Below are positions 1 through 5,593 of a DNA stretch of 7,876 bases, one piece after another. The stretch comes from Deltaproteobacteria bacterium (GTDB taxonomy: Bacteria; Desulfobacterota; Syntrophia; Syntrophales; Smithellaceae), in the NCBI GenBank assembly GCA_011046295.1, contig DSAV01000215.1, positions 1 through 7,876 on the forward strand, written 5' to 3'. The translations under genes and the position numbers were made by a program. Every line of letters starts with the position of its first letter. Position 1 is the stretch's first letter. The notes beneath the pieces are model-generated. The model was not told where the DNA came from. It made no database searches and saw nothing but the letters and a program-made list of their open reading frames with translations.

Positions 1-342
1 ATCTTCAGGAGAAACTTCATCGCCCGCTATCATGCGCGTGGCGCGCGGCATCTGTGATATTTCGTGATTCTGGCAAAAAGCGCAGGCAAAATTACATCCC
101 GGCGTGGCAATGGAATAGGAAAGTGATCCGGGCAAAACATGAAAAAAAGGTTTTTTTTCGATGGGATCAATGTTTTCCGCCACCAGTGTTCCGTAAACCA
201 GCGAATAAAGAACTCCGTCTTTGTTTTCGCGAACACCGCAAATACCTCTTTTGTCCGGGCTGATCGCGCAGCGATGAGCGCATAAATTACATTGCGCGCG
301 CATATTATCCGTTTTTTCATAAAGCAGGGCTTCACGAATCAT
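1..342 (-). CDS. amrS: AmmeMemoRadiSam-type radical SAM enzyme, N-terminal part (runs off left edge)
   Basis: Translating the minus strand from the ATG at 342-340 gives 114 codons without a stop to the window edge, so the 3' end lies outside. Residues 18-35 hold a cysteine-rich N-terminal segment (CNLCAHRC, then C35 in GICG). Residues 83-90 hold the radical SAM CxxxCxxC signature (C83, C87, C90) that binds the 4Fe-4S cluster and SAM, followed by QNHEISQ. The pattern of an N-terminal Cys cluster, GTLVAENIDPIEKKPFFH, PGS and TPGCNFACAFCQN is what I know from the AmmeMemoRadiSam radical SAM family (PflA-like, COG1180), normally encoded with AMMECR1 and Memo domain proteins. Its substrate is unknown. 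The start overlaps the upstream methyltransferase stop codon (ATGA), suggesting coupled translation; only a weak purine stretch (AAAGAGA) precedes it. The family call is from memory of conserved motifs, and the AMMECR1/Memo partner is not visible here. Confidence 0.9.
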   Translation of the reverse strand, partial: MIREALLYEKTDNMRAQCNLCAHRCAISPDKRGICGVRENKDGVLYSLVYGTLVAENIDPIEKKPFFHVLPGSLSYSIATPGCNFACAFCQNHEISQMPRATRMIAGDEVSPED

Positions 343-1118
343 TTATTGGTCTCTTTAAGCATGTCGCGGGCCGCTCCCTGCGCGGCTTTCTTGGTTTTTC
401 GGCCCAGCTTAAATGGTGAGTCGAGAGGATTTTGGACAGTCTGGTATGTATATTTTATGGGGAAGGACAGGCCGGTAAAAGCGCCCAGCGGATTGCTTTC
501 CAGCGGCATTAATTCTTCCACCTCTTCTAAAAAAGAGTAAAATGCGGTGGGGAAATAAATAACGCTGCCCCATTTGATATCGGGAATTCCCATGGAGTCC
601 CCCACCATTTTTTTGATTTCATTTAAGCGGAAGAAACGCATATTCTGATTAAGGGGAAAACCGAAAATTTCTTTTAACTTTTGTTTAGTTCCTGCTACGG
701 AAAAATTGTTTATGAAACCGATAAACATGCGCTGACGGCAAACCCTGATGGCTTCGGCAATGACTTTAGACGGATCAGGCAATATTTCCAACGCATTAAT
801 AATTGTTACAATATCGAATTCGTTATCCGAAAAGGGGAGGTCGTCGGCCTGTCCGGCAACAAGTTCTGCTCCTTCACCAAGTTTATTTCTGGCGATTTGT
901 AGGTTGTCGGGTCTGTGATCAATGCCCGCTACCGAACACCATTTTTCCTTAAAAATTTTTAAGTAATTTCCGGTGCCGCAACAGATATCCAGCACTCTTT
1001 CTCCGGCGTTTGGACTAACCAAGTCCAGAATTAATTCCCTCTGACGAGAAAAAACATAACTCCCCAGTTGAGTTTGCAGACGCGCTTCTGGCGAAACTGA
1101 TAGCCGGCTGATGAACAT
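339..1118 (-). CDS. class I SAM-dependent methyltransferase, substrate unknown
   Basis: This 259-residue protein has a Rossmann-fold SAM-binding core of the Methyltransf_11 type. Motif I is VLDICCGTGN (42-51), the acidic residue after strand 2 lies in GIDHRPDNL (65-73), and ADDLPFSDNEFDIV (91-104) matches the motif II/III region of small-molecule and quinone methyltransferases. The C-terminal half (about 140-259) is less familiar, with aromatic and proline-rich stretches, and probably forms the substrate-recognition part. The tail is lysine-rich. I cannot assign a substrate. The ATG start is preceded by GGGGAG about 12 bases upstream, inside a small hairpin (1120-1134). The gene lies 107 bases downstream of the moaA coding end and has its own candidate promoter. 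Its stop codon overlaps the start of the radical SAM gene, so a function linked to AmmeMemoRadiSam chemistry is possible, but that is inference. A ubiquinone/menaquinone-type or other general methyltransferase is equally compatible. Confidence 0.9.
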   Translation of the reverse strand: MFISRLSVSPEARLQTQLGSYVFSRQRELILDLVSPNAGERVLDICCGTGNYLKIFKEKWCSVAGIDHRPDNLQIARNKLGEGAELVAGQADDLPFSDNEFDIVTIINALEILPDPSKVIAEAIRVCRQRMFIGFINNFSVAGTKQKLKEIFGFPLNQNMRFFRLNEIKKMVGDSMGIPDIKWGSVIYFPTAFYSFLEEVEELMPLESNPLGAFTGLSFPIKYTYQTVQNPLDSPFKLGRKTKKAAQGAARDMLKETNK

Positions 1119-1119
1119 A

Positions 1120-1134
1120 GGAGACTTTTTCTCC
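1120..1134 (-). promoter_or_regulatory. small hairpin covering the methyltransferase ribosome binding site
   Basis: Read on the minus strand, GGAGA (1134-1130) and TCTCC (1124-1120) form a perfect 5-bp stem with loop AAAAG, ending one base before the ATG at 1118. The GGAGA arm is the only Shine-Dalgarno-like sequence upstream of this gene, so folding would mask it. The pairing is seen directly; a regulatory effect is inference, and the stem is short. Confidence 0.4.
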
Positions 1135-1165
1135 CCTAAAATTAACTTCTTCGATGTAGTTTCTG

Positions 1166-1194
1166 CTTATAGCAAATTATCATTCTTTTTTAAA
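1166..1194 (-). promoter_or_regulatory. candidate promoter for the methyltransferase-amrS pair
   Basis: On the minus strand, TTTAAA (1194-1189) is followed by a 17-base spacer and TATAAG (1171-1166). TGC directly before the -10 makes it an extended -10 element. Four of six -35 positions and five of six -10 positions match the sigma-70 consensus. The transcript would start near 1160, leaving a leader of about 40 bases that includes the hairpin at the ribosome binding site. The region is very AT-rich, so chance matches are likely. It could also simply be the spacer of one moaA-methyltransferase-amrS operon, since I see no terminator after moaA. Confidence 0.4.
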
Positions 1195-1222
1195 TAATAA
1201 ATAAATATTTCACGATAACCTT

Positions 1223-2215
1223 TTAACCGCCGATTGTGGACATTCCCCGCTGACATTTCTTCAGGTGCGTTTCGGCACACGTTATGTGATGATGTCCTGG
1301 TTTTAACGTTATAGCCTCGTAAATATATTTTTTTAGTTCCGCATCAGTGCAATTTCGGCGAAGTTGTCCTTTCAGGTCGATTTCGTCATCACTGAGCAGG
1401 CAGGAACGAAGTTTGCCGTCCGCGGTGAGACGCAGACGATTGCAGGTAGCGCAAAAATGACTACTCAGAGGACTTATAAAACCGATTTCACCGAGGCCTT
1501 CCCGTAATCTGAATATTTTTGCCGGTCCGTCAGAACTGTTTTTTTTGCCTTCTATTTCATCTATTTTATAGCGTTTTGAAATTGTATCCCTGATACAATC
1601 TATGGAGATATAGTTCCGCGCGTGGAGTTCTTGCGCCTGACCAAAGGGCATCAATTCGATAAAGCGTATCTGAAATGGATTTTCAAAGGCCATTTGGGCG
1701 AAATCGAGGACTTCATCATCATTTAAGCCTTTCATCACCACCGTGTTTATCTTAATCGGGGCAAAGCCGATTTTCCTGGATTTCTCAATCCCGCGCAGGA
1801 CAGCACGCAGGTCACCGCCTCCTGTGATAGTTTTATATTTTTCTTCTTTTAGCGAATCAAGGCTGATGTTGATGCGGTGTATCCCGGCATTGAAAATGTC
1901 ACGAGTGAATTTCTCCAGTAAAATGCCGTTGGTTGTCAGGCTTATATCACGCAAACCCGCGATGTTTTTCAACGAGGCGATAAAACCGATAAAGTTACGT
2001 CGAACCAAAGGTTCTCCTCCAGTCACGCGTACTTTAACAAGACCCATTTCCACGGCAACAGAGATGATTCTTATAATTTCTTCATAACGGAGGATGTCAT
2101 CATGTCCCTTAATAGAAATACCTTCCTTCGGGCGGCAGTAGGTACAATGAAGATTGCATCTGTCTGTTATCGAAACTCGCAAGTAATTAATTTCACGCCT
2201 ATATTTATCAAGCAT
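1223..2215 (-). CDS. moaA: GTP 3',8-cyclase MoaA (molybdenum cofactor biosynthesis)
   Basis: MoaA is a cytoplasmic radical SAM enzyme that rearranges GTP to 3',8-cyclo-GTP, the first step of molybdopterin synthesis; MoaC then makes cPMP. The 330 residues match the usual length. The N-terminal cluster motif is C20/C24/C27 (RCNLHCTYC), with GGEP at 66-69 for SAM binding. The second 4Fe-4S cluster, which binds GTP, is CATC with C255 and C258 plus C272, the MoaA-specific CX2CX13C pattern. The protein ends in MSTIGG; the C-terminal GG tail is a family hallmark needed for catalysis. The ATG at 2215 fits the normal N-terminus, a short lead into RREINYLRVSITDRC, and an in-frame TAG lies six bases upstream. 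No proper Shine-Dalgarno lies within 12 bases of it. No other moa genes are in view. Presence implies molybdenum or tungsten enzymes in the host. The gene is divergent from greA. Confidence 0.97.
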   Translation of the reverse strand: MLDKYRREINYLRVSITDRCNLHCTYCRPKEGISIKGHDDILRYEEIIRIISVAVEMGLVKVRVTGGEPLVRRNFIGFIASLKNIAGLRDISLTTNGILLEKFTRDIFNAGIHRINISLDSLKEEKYKTITGGGDLRAVLRGIEKSRKIGFAPIKINTVVMKGLNDDEVLDFAQMAFENPFQIRFIELMPFGQAQELHARNYISIDCIRDTISKRYKIDEIEGKKNSSDGPAKIFRLREGLGEIGFISPLSSHFCATCNRLRLTADGKLRSCLLSDDEIDLKGQLRRNCTDAELKKYIYEAITLKPGHHHITCAETHLKKCQRGMSTIGG

Positions 2216-2249
2216 GGGCTAACGCAGGCCTGCCTTTCAGCTACAACTA

Positions 2250-2278
2250 TAAATAGCATAATCAACTGAACAATACAA
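2250..2278 (-). promoter_or_regulatory. candidate moaA promoter
   Basis: On the minus strand, TTGTAT (2278-2273), a 17-base spacer and TATTTA (2255-2250) form a weak sigma-70-like promoter. TGC before the -10 supplies an extended -10. Transcription would begin near 2243, giving a leader of about 28 bases, too short for a Moco riboswitch. TACAACT, read on the plus strand, occurs at the -35 (2274-2280) and again at the predicted start (2242-2248). Confidence 0.4.
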
Positions 2279-2329
2279 CTTTCTGTTGTGGGAGGAAGGA
2301 AAGAGGTATGCATAAAAAACCAATTATCC

Positions 2330-2358
2330 TTGACAGCTCACATCTTCTTTATTAAACA
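2330..2358 (+). promoter_or_regulatory. candidate greA promoter
   Basis: A perfect -35 TTGACA (2330-2335) is followed by a 17-base spacer and the weaker -10 TAAACA (2353-2358, three of six consensus bases). The predicted start, near 2365, falls at the base of the GC-rich stem-loop at 2367-2382 and leaves a greA leader of about 68 bases. The exact -35, optimal spacing and position make this the best promoter candidate in the window, although the -10 is poor. Confidence 0.5.
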
Positions 2359-2366
2359 GAACGTTC

Positions 2367-2382
2367 GGCGCGTTTCCGCGCC
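2367..2382 (+). promoter_or_regulatory. GC-rich stem-loop in the greA leader
   Basis: GGCGCG (2367-2372) pairs perfectly with CGCGCC (2377-2382) around a TTTC tetraloop. It lies directly at the predicted 5' end of the greA mRNA. No U-run follows at once; the nearest T-rich stretch is AATATTTTA about ten bases on, so it is not a clear intrinsic terminator. A 5'-terminal stem may protect the mRNA from decay or act as an attenuator or pause site. The structure is seen directly; its role is inference. Confidence 0.5.
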
Positions 2383-2432
2383 TGCCTGACAATATTTTAT
2401 AAACGGAAGTAAAGCGCTAATCCGGAGTTTGT

Positions 2433-2912
2433 ATGGGGAAGATACCAATTACCAAATCAGGTTTTGCCAAGTTAAAGGAAGAATTGGAAAAATTAAAAAA
2501 CATTTCCATTCCGGAAAATATCCGCGACATTGAAGAGGCGCGCGCCCACGGCGACCTGTCAGAAAATGCCGAATACGCAGCAGCCAAAGAGCGTCAATCA
2601 TTTTTGCACGGCAAGTTGCAGGAGCTGGAAAATAACCTGGCCATGTCTAATGTCATCAGTCTAAATGGGCTGACTGACGAAAAAGTTGTTTTTGGCTGTT
2701 ACGTAACTATTGCTGACAGCAATAGCGGTGAAGAAATAAAATATCAGCTGGTGGGGCCTCTGGAATCGGATATAAATCAAAATAAAATATCCGTAACATC
2801 GCCAATCGGCAAAGCCCTGATCGGCAGGGAGGCGGGTGATGAAATAAAAGTGCAAACACCCGGCGGAATGCGCGGCTTTGAAATTATCGATATCTCCGTT
2901 AAGGGAAAATAA
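2433..2912 (+). CDS. greA: transcription elongation factor GreA
   Basis: GreA inserts its coiled coil into the secondary channel of backtracked RNA polymerase and stimulates cleavage of the extruded RNA 3' end, rescuing stalled complexes. The 159 residues are the normal family length. The N-terminal coiled coil spans about 1-75, with the tip ARAHGDLSENAEYAAAKERQ carrying the acidic residues D41 and E44 that chelate the catalytic magnesium. The C-terminal globular FKBP-like domain (about 80-159) contains SPIGKALIGREAGDEIKV and a glycine-rich segment near the end, both typical of the family. The tip sequence fits GreA rather than GreB. The start is supported by GGAG at 2424-2427, five bases before the ATG. 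It is transcribed divergently from moaA and convergently with the acyl-CoA synthetase gene, whose coding end is 38 bases away with no strong terminator between. Confidence 0.97.
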   Translation: MGKIPITKSGFAKLKEELEKLKNISIPENIRDIEEARAHGDLSENAEYAAAKERQSFLHGKLQELENNLAMSNVISLNGLTDEKVVFGCYVTIADSNSGEEIKYQLVGPLESDINQNKISVTSPIGKALIGREAGDEIKVQTPGGMRGFEIIDISVKGK

Positions 2913-2950
2913 ACAAATTTATCCTATCTTAAAATTGTATCGAAACATTT

Positions 2951-5035
2951 TTAGCCGAGGATGATTGCTGCGTCAACCGCCACTGGTCCCTGGGGTGTGA
3001 CAATTAACGGGTTTACATCTATTTCTTTAATGCCGGGATAAAGAAGGCCGATGTTCCCCAAAGCGACGAGAATCTCGGCAAATTTTTTTCTGTCCAGAGA
3101 AGGATTGCCGCGGAAACCGTCGAATATTTTCTGAGCGGGGAATCTTTCAATCAGCTTCAATGCGTCTTCCGGCGACAAAGGAGCCAGGGCAAAAAAACTC
3201 TGATTAAACGCTTCCGCCATTATGCCTCCCAGGCCGAACATCACACAGGGACCAAAATGAGGATCTCGCAGCATACCCGCGATAAGTTCGATTTTTCCCG
3301 TTACTTGTTTTTGTAAAAGCACTTTGCCGGCATGCTCCATCTTAGCGGTTAATTCTTCGTAAGTCTTTTTAACGGCGTTTCCGTCAGAAATGCCCAGGTA
3401 AACGAGACCCTTTTCCGTTTTATGAATATCTCCGGTGATGATACCTTTCATAACTAAAGGATAACCGATTTCATCGGCAAAGCGCAGGCAATCATCAAGT
3501 GTGGCGGCAATTCTTTCTTTAACGCAATCAATTCCATGAGCGCGCAAAATCTTTTTTGAATCATATTCATCAAGATGCCCATGATTGTTTTGTATGATAT
3601 CTGTCGATATTTCGTAGATTTCTTTGGCTTCGGCAGGTGCCTCTGATGACGCGCAAAGCTTTTCCTTTTGGTGCAAAACCTTGGCCAGGCATTCCATCGC
3701 TCTTTCCAGTTCCTGGAAGATGGGCACGCCGTGCGATATTGCTTCTTTCTGCGCCTCAAAAAAAGCATCTCTGAGGCCGAAAAGCCAGATAAAGACCGGC
3801 TTGCCGGATTTTTTAGATTTTTCGGCGATTGCCGCCATGTCAAAAAGGACTTTTGCGTTTCCGGCAAACCCACAGATTAAAATCGCGTCCACGCCCGAAT
3901 CGGCAATCAAAGAATCGAGCGCTTCACGGTAAACATCAAGCCCGCCTCCCATACTGTGTTCTATTGCCGGCCATATATCAACGGGGTTATTCACCGGCAT
4001 CCACTCGGGGAAAAGTTTCTGGAGTTTTATTCTGGTGGAATCGCTAAAATCAGCCAGCGAAAGTTGAAATTCTTCGATGAAATCGGTGGCCACTATTCCG
4101 GCTCCGCCGCTCGCCGTTAATATCGATACGCGTCCGCTTCCCGCGGGCTTTCGGGGATATATAGCCAGGCAGCGGCAAATATCCACCATCTGCTTAAAGT
4201 CACGAGCTTCAATAACACCTGCCTGGTTAAGCGCTCCTTCGATTATCCGGTTATTACCCGCCAGAGCCGCCGTATGGCTGATTGCGGCCTGTGCCCCGGA
4301 GGCGCTCTTCCCTCCTTTTAAAACAACTATTGGCTTCGAACTGCGGCGGCATAACTCGATAAAACGGCGTCCATCGACAATGGATTCCAGATACATGCCG
4401 ATTACTCGTGTCTGTTCTTCTTTTTCCATATATTCCATCAGGTCACATTCATCTACGTCAATCTTGTTGCCTACCGAACAGACCTTGTTGATACCGGTAA
4501 TGCGGTTGCTGATAATGTCCATAAGAAAACCGCCGGACAACATGCCACTTTGCACGATGAGCGAAACATGACCGCCGAGCAGCCCGCCTTTTATTGCTTC
4601 AGGCACCATAAAGGAAAAGACGTGCCCCTTCACGCCGTCCACCAGCCCCATGCAATTGGGTCCCCATAGACGTATTCCGGTTTCGCGCTTTATTTCCAGA
4701 AGCTGTTCCTGCAGTTTGGCGCCACTTTGGCCTGTTTCGGCGAAACCCGCGGATTCAATGATCACTCCGAGAATGCCCTTTGCGGCGCAATCGCGTACGG
4801 AGGACAATACCTCTTTTGCCGGGACAAAAATTATCGCGGTATCGACTTTTCCCGGTATTTCCCGTGCCGACGGATAACTCTCTAGCCCTTCCACGGTTTT
4901 ATACTTGGGATTCACGGGATATATTTTGCCCTTGAAGGTGCTGATCAGGTTGCGCAAAATACTATTTCCGCCCTTTAAAGGATTAGGCGATGCGCCGATA
5001 ACGGCTACGCTTTTGGGTGAAAAGAAAAAATCCAT
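2951..5035 (-). CDS. acyl-CoA/acetyl-CoA synthetase (ADP-forming), fused alpha and beta subunits
   Basis: This 694-residue single chain catalyses acyl-CoA + ADP + Pi to acid + CoA + ATP, a cytoplasmic substrate-level phosphorylation step. Domains in order: CoA-binding Rossmann domain (about 1-130, starting FFSPKSVAVIGAS), succinyl-CoA-ligase-like domains (about 150-450) and a C-terminal ATP-grasp domain (about 480-694). H254 in AISHTAALAG is the expected phosphohistidine. H538 in DIHKTEKG corresponds to the second histidine reported for the beta subunit of archaeal enzymes. MFGLGGIMAE (599-608) and EIDVNPL (671-677) are further family landmarks. The segment before H538 reads ITGD where relatives usually have SPD, and GL replaces GG after it. 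The start fits family N-termini, though AGGA lies about 13 bases upstream. A terminator separates it from the atp genes; a weak promoter (TTGCCT, 18 bases, TAAATC at 5087-5058) may serve it. The acyl substrate cannot be read from sequence; a protein acetyltransferase is unlikely because no GNAT domain is present. Confidence 0.93.
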   Translation of the reverse strand: MDFFFSPKSVAVIGASPNPLKGGNSILRNLISTFKGKIYPVNPKYKTVEGLESYPSAREIPGKVDTAIIFVPAKEVLSSVRDCAAKGILGVIIESAGFAETGQSGAKLQEQLLEIKRETGIRLWGPNCMGLVDGVKGHVFSFMVPEAIKGGLLGGHVSLIVQSGMLSGGFLMDIISNRITGINKVCSVGNKIDVDECDLMEYMEKEEQTRVIGMYLESIVDGRRFIELCRRSSKPIVVLKGGKSASGAQAAISHTAALAGNNRIIEGALNQAGVIEARDFKQMVDICRCLAIYPRKPAGSGRVSILTASGGAGIVATDFIEEFQLSLADFSDSTRIKLQKLFPEWMPVNNPVDIWPAIEHSMGGGLDVYREALDSLIADSGVDAILICGFAGNAKVLFDMAAIAEKSKKSGKPVFIWLFGLRDAFFEAQKEAISHGVPIFQELERAMECLAKVLHQKEKLCASSEAPAEAKEIYEISTDIIQNNHGHLDEYDSKKILRAHGIDCVKERIAATLDDCLRFADEIGYPLVMKGIITGDIHKTEKGLVYLGISDGNAVKKTYEELTAKMEHAGKVLLQKQVTGKIELIAGMLRDPHFGPCVMFGLGGIMAEAFNQSFFALAPLSPEDALKLIERFPAQKIFDGFRGNPSLDRKKFAEILVALGNIGLLYPGIKEIDVNPLIVTPQGPVAVDAAIILG

Positions 5036-5076
5036 AAATTTATTTTATTCCTGAAGAGATTTACGGTGCCCTTCAT

Positions 5077-5107
5077 AAAAAAGGCAACACGCCTTATTCG
5101 TGCTGCC
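5077..5107 (-). terminator. intrinsic terminator of the atp operon
   Basis: On the minus strand, GGCAGCACG (5107-5099) pairs with CGTGTTGCC (5091-5083) around a seven-base loop, with one internal mismatch. TTTTTT (5082-5077) follows at once. It lies about 50 bases beyond the atpC stop codon, as expected for the end of the ATP synthase transcript, and upstream of the acyl-CoA synthetase gene. On the plus strand no U-run follows the stem, so it should act in one direction only. Confidence 0.85.
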
Positions 5108-5157
5108 CTCATTCATTTAAATCGTCTTAAATTTGACTTTTATTATCGCATTTAAAC

Positions 5158-5571
5158 TTAGGATGAACGTCTTGCGGCTACATTTATACGCACGAGAGCT
5201 CGTGACAACGCAGTACGCGCCTTTATATATTCTTCGCTGTCCTTGGCAACCTTTTCCATGCGTGATTCCGCGTTATCCCTTGCCCGCTGCGCTCTGGTTA
5301 AGTCAATCTGGTCGTCTCTTTCCGCCGTTTCTATTAAAAGGGTCACCTTATTTGCCGTTACTTCCGCATAACCGTTGTTTACAGCGTAATAGATTCTTTT
5401 GTTGTTTCTTATAAAATTCAGCTGGCCTATATCGACAGAACTCAGAAACGCCTCGTGGCCGCGCAAAACTCCAAATTCCCCTTCCGTTCCGGGAATGGTA
5501 ACTTCTTCTACATTACCCGAAAAAGCCATTTTTTCCGGTGTCACTATTTCCAACATTAATTCATCAGCCAT
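5158..5571 (-). CDS. atpC: F1 ATP synthase epsilon subunit
   Basis: Epsilon sits with gamma in the central stalk of the F1Fo ATP synthase, contacts the c-ring, and can inhibit ATP hydrolysis through its C-terminal helices. The 137 residues match the usual length. The N-terminal beta-sandwich (about 1-86) contains LEIVTPEKMAFSGNVEEVTI, then GTEGEFGVLRGHEAFLSSVD and VNNGYAEVTANKVTLLIETA, all typical. The C-terminal helical hairpin (about 87-132) is rich in Arg, Glu and Ala. The start is fixed by GGAGG nine bases before the ATG. It follows atpD with a 22-base gap and is the last gene of the operon, ahead of the terminator at 5077-5107. Nothing is missing or unusual. Confidence 0.96.
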   Translation of the reverse strand: MADELMLEIVTPEKMAFSGNVEEVTIPGTEGEFGVLRGHEAFLSSVDIGQLNFIRNNKRIYYAVNNGYAEVTANKVTLLIETAERDDQIDLTRAQRARDNAESRMEKVAKDSEEYIKARTALSRALVRINVAARRSS

Positions 5572-5593
5572 GAATCATTTCCTCCGTCAAAAG

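Noticed and set aside
30..335. 101-residue open frame on the minus strand
   Set aside because: It overlaps the radical SAM frame in another phase and has no recognisable motif; the radical SAM frame has two conserved Cys clusters.
2359..2366. Palindrome GAACGTTC as a LexA-type operator
   Set aside because: It lacks the internal spacer of known GAAC-N4-GTTC LexA boxes; an 8-base palindrome alone is easily chance.
2913..2938. AT-rich inverted repeat between greA and the acyl-CoA synthetase as a bidirectional terminator
   Set aside because: ACAAATTT and AAAATTGT pair only through A/T-rich bases with a mismatch and a ten-base loop; the stem is too weak to call a terminator.
3454..3873. 139-residue frame on the same strand as the acyl-CoA synthetase, possible frameshift or embedded gene
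   Set aside because: The synthetase frame is continuous and conserved across this stretch, so no frameshift exists; the alternative frame is an out-of-phase shadow.
4077..4571. 164-residue open frame antisense to the acyl-CoA synthetase gene
   Set aside because: The opposite strand encodes conserved enzyme sequence throughout; this product is Pro/Ser/Arg-rich with no domain and no ribosome binding site I could support.
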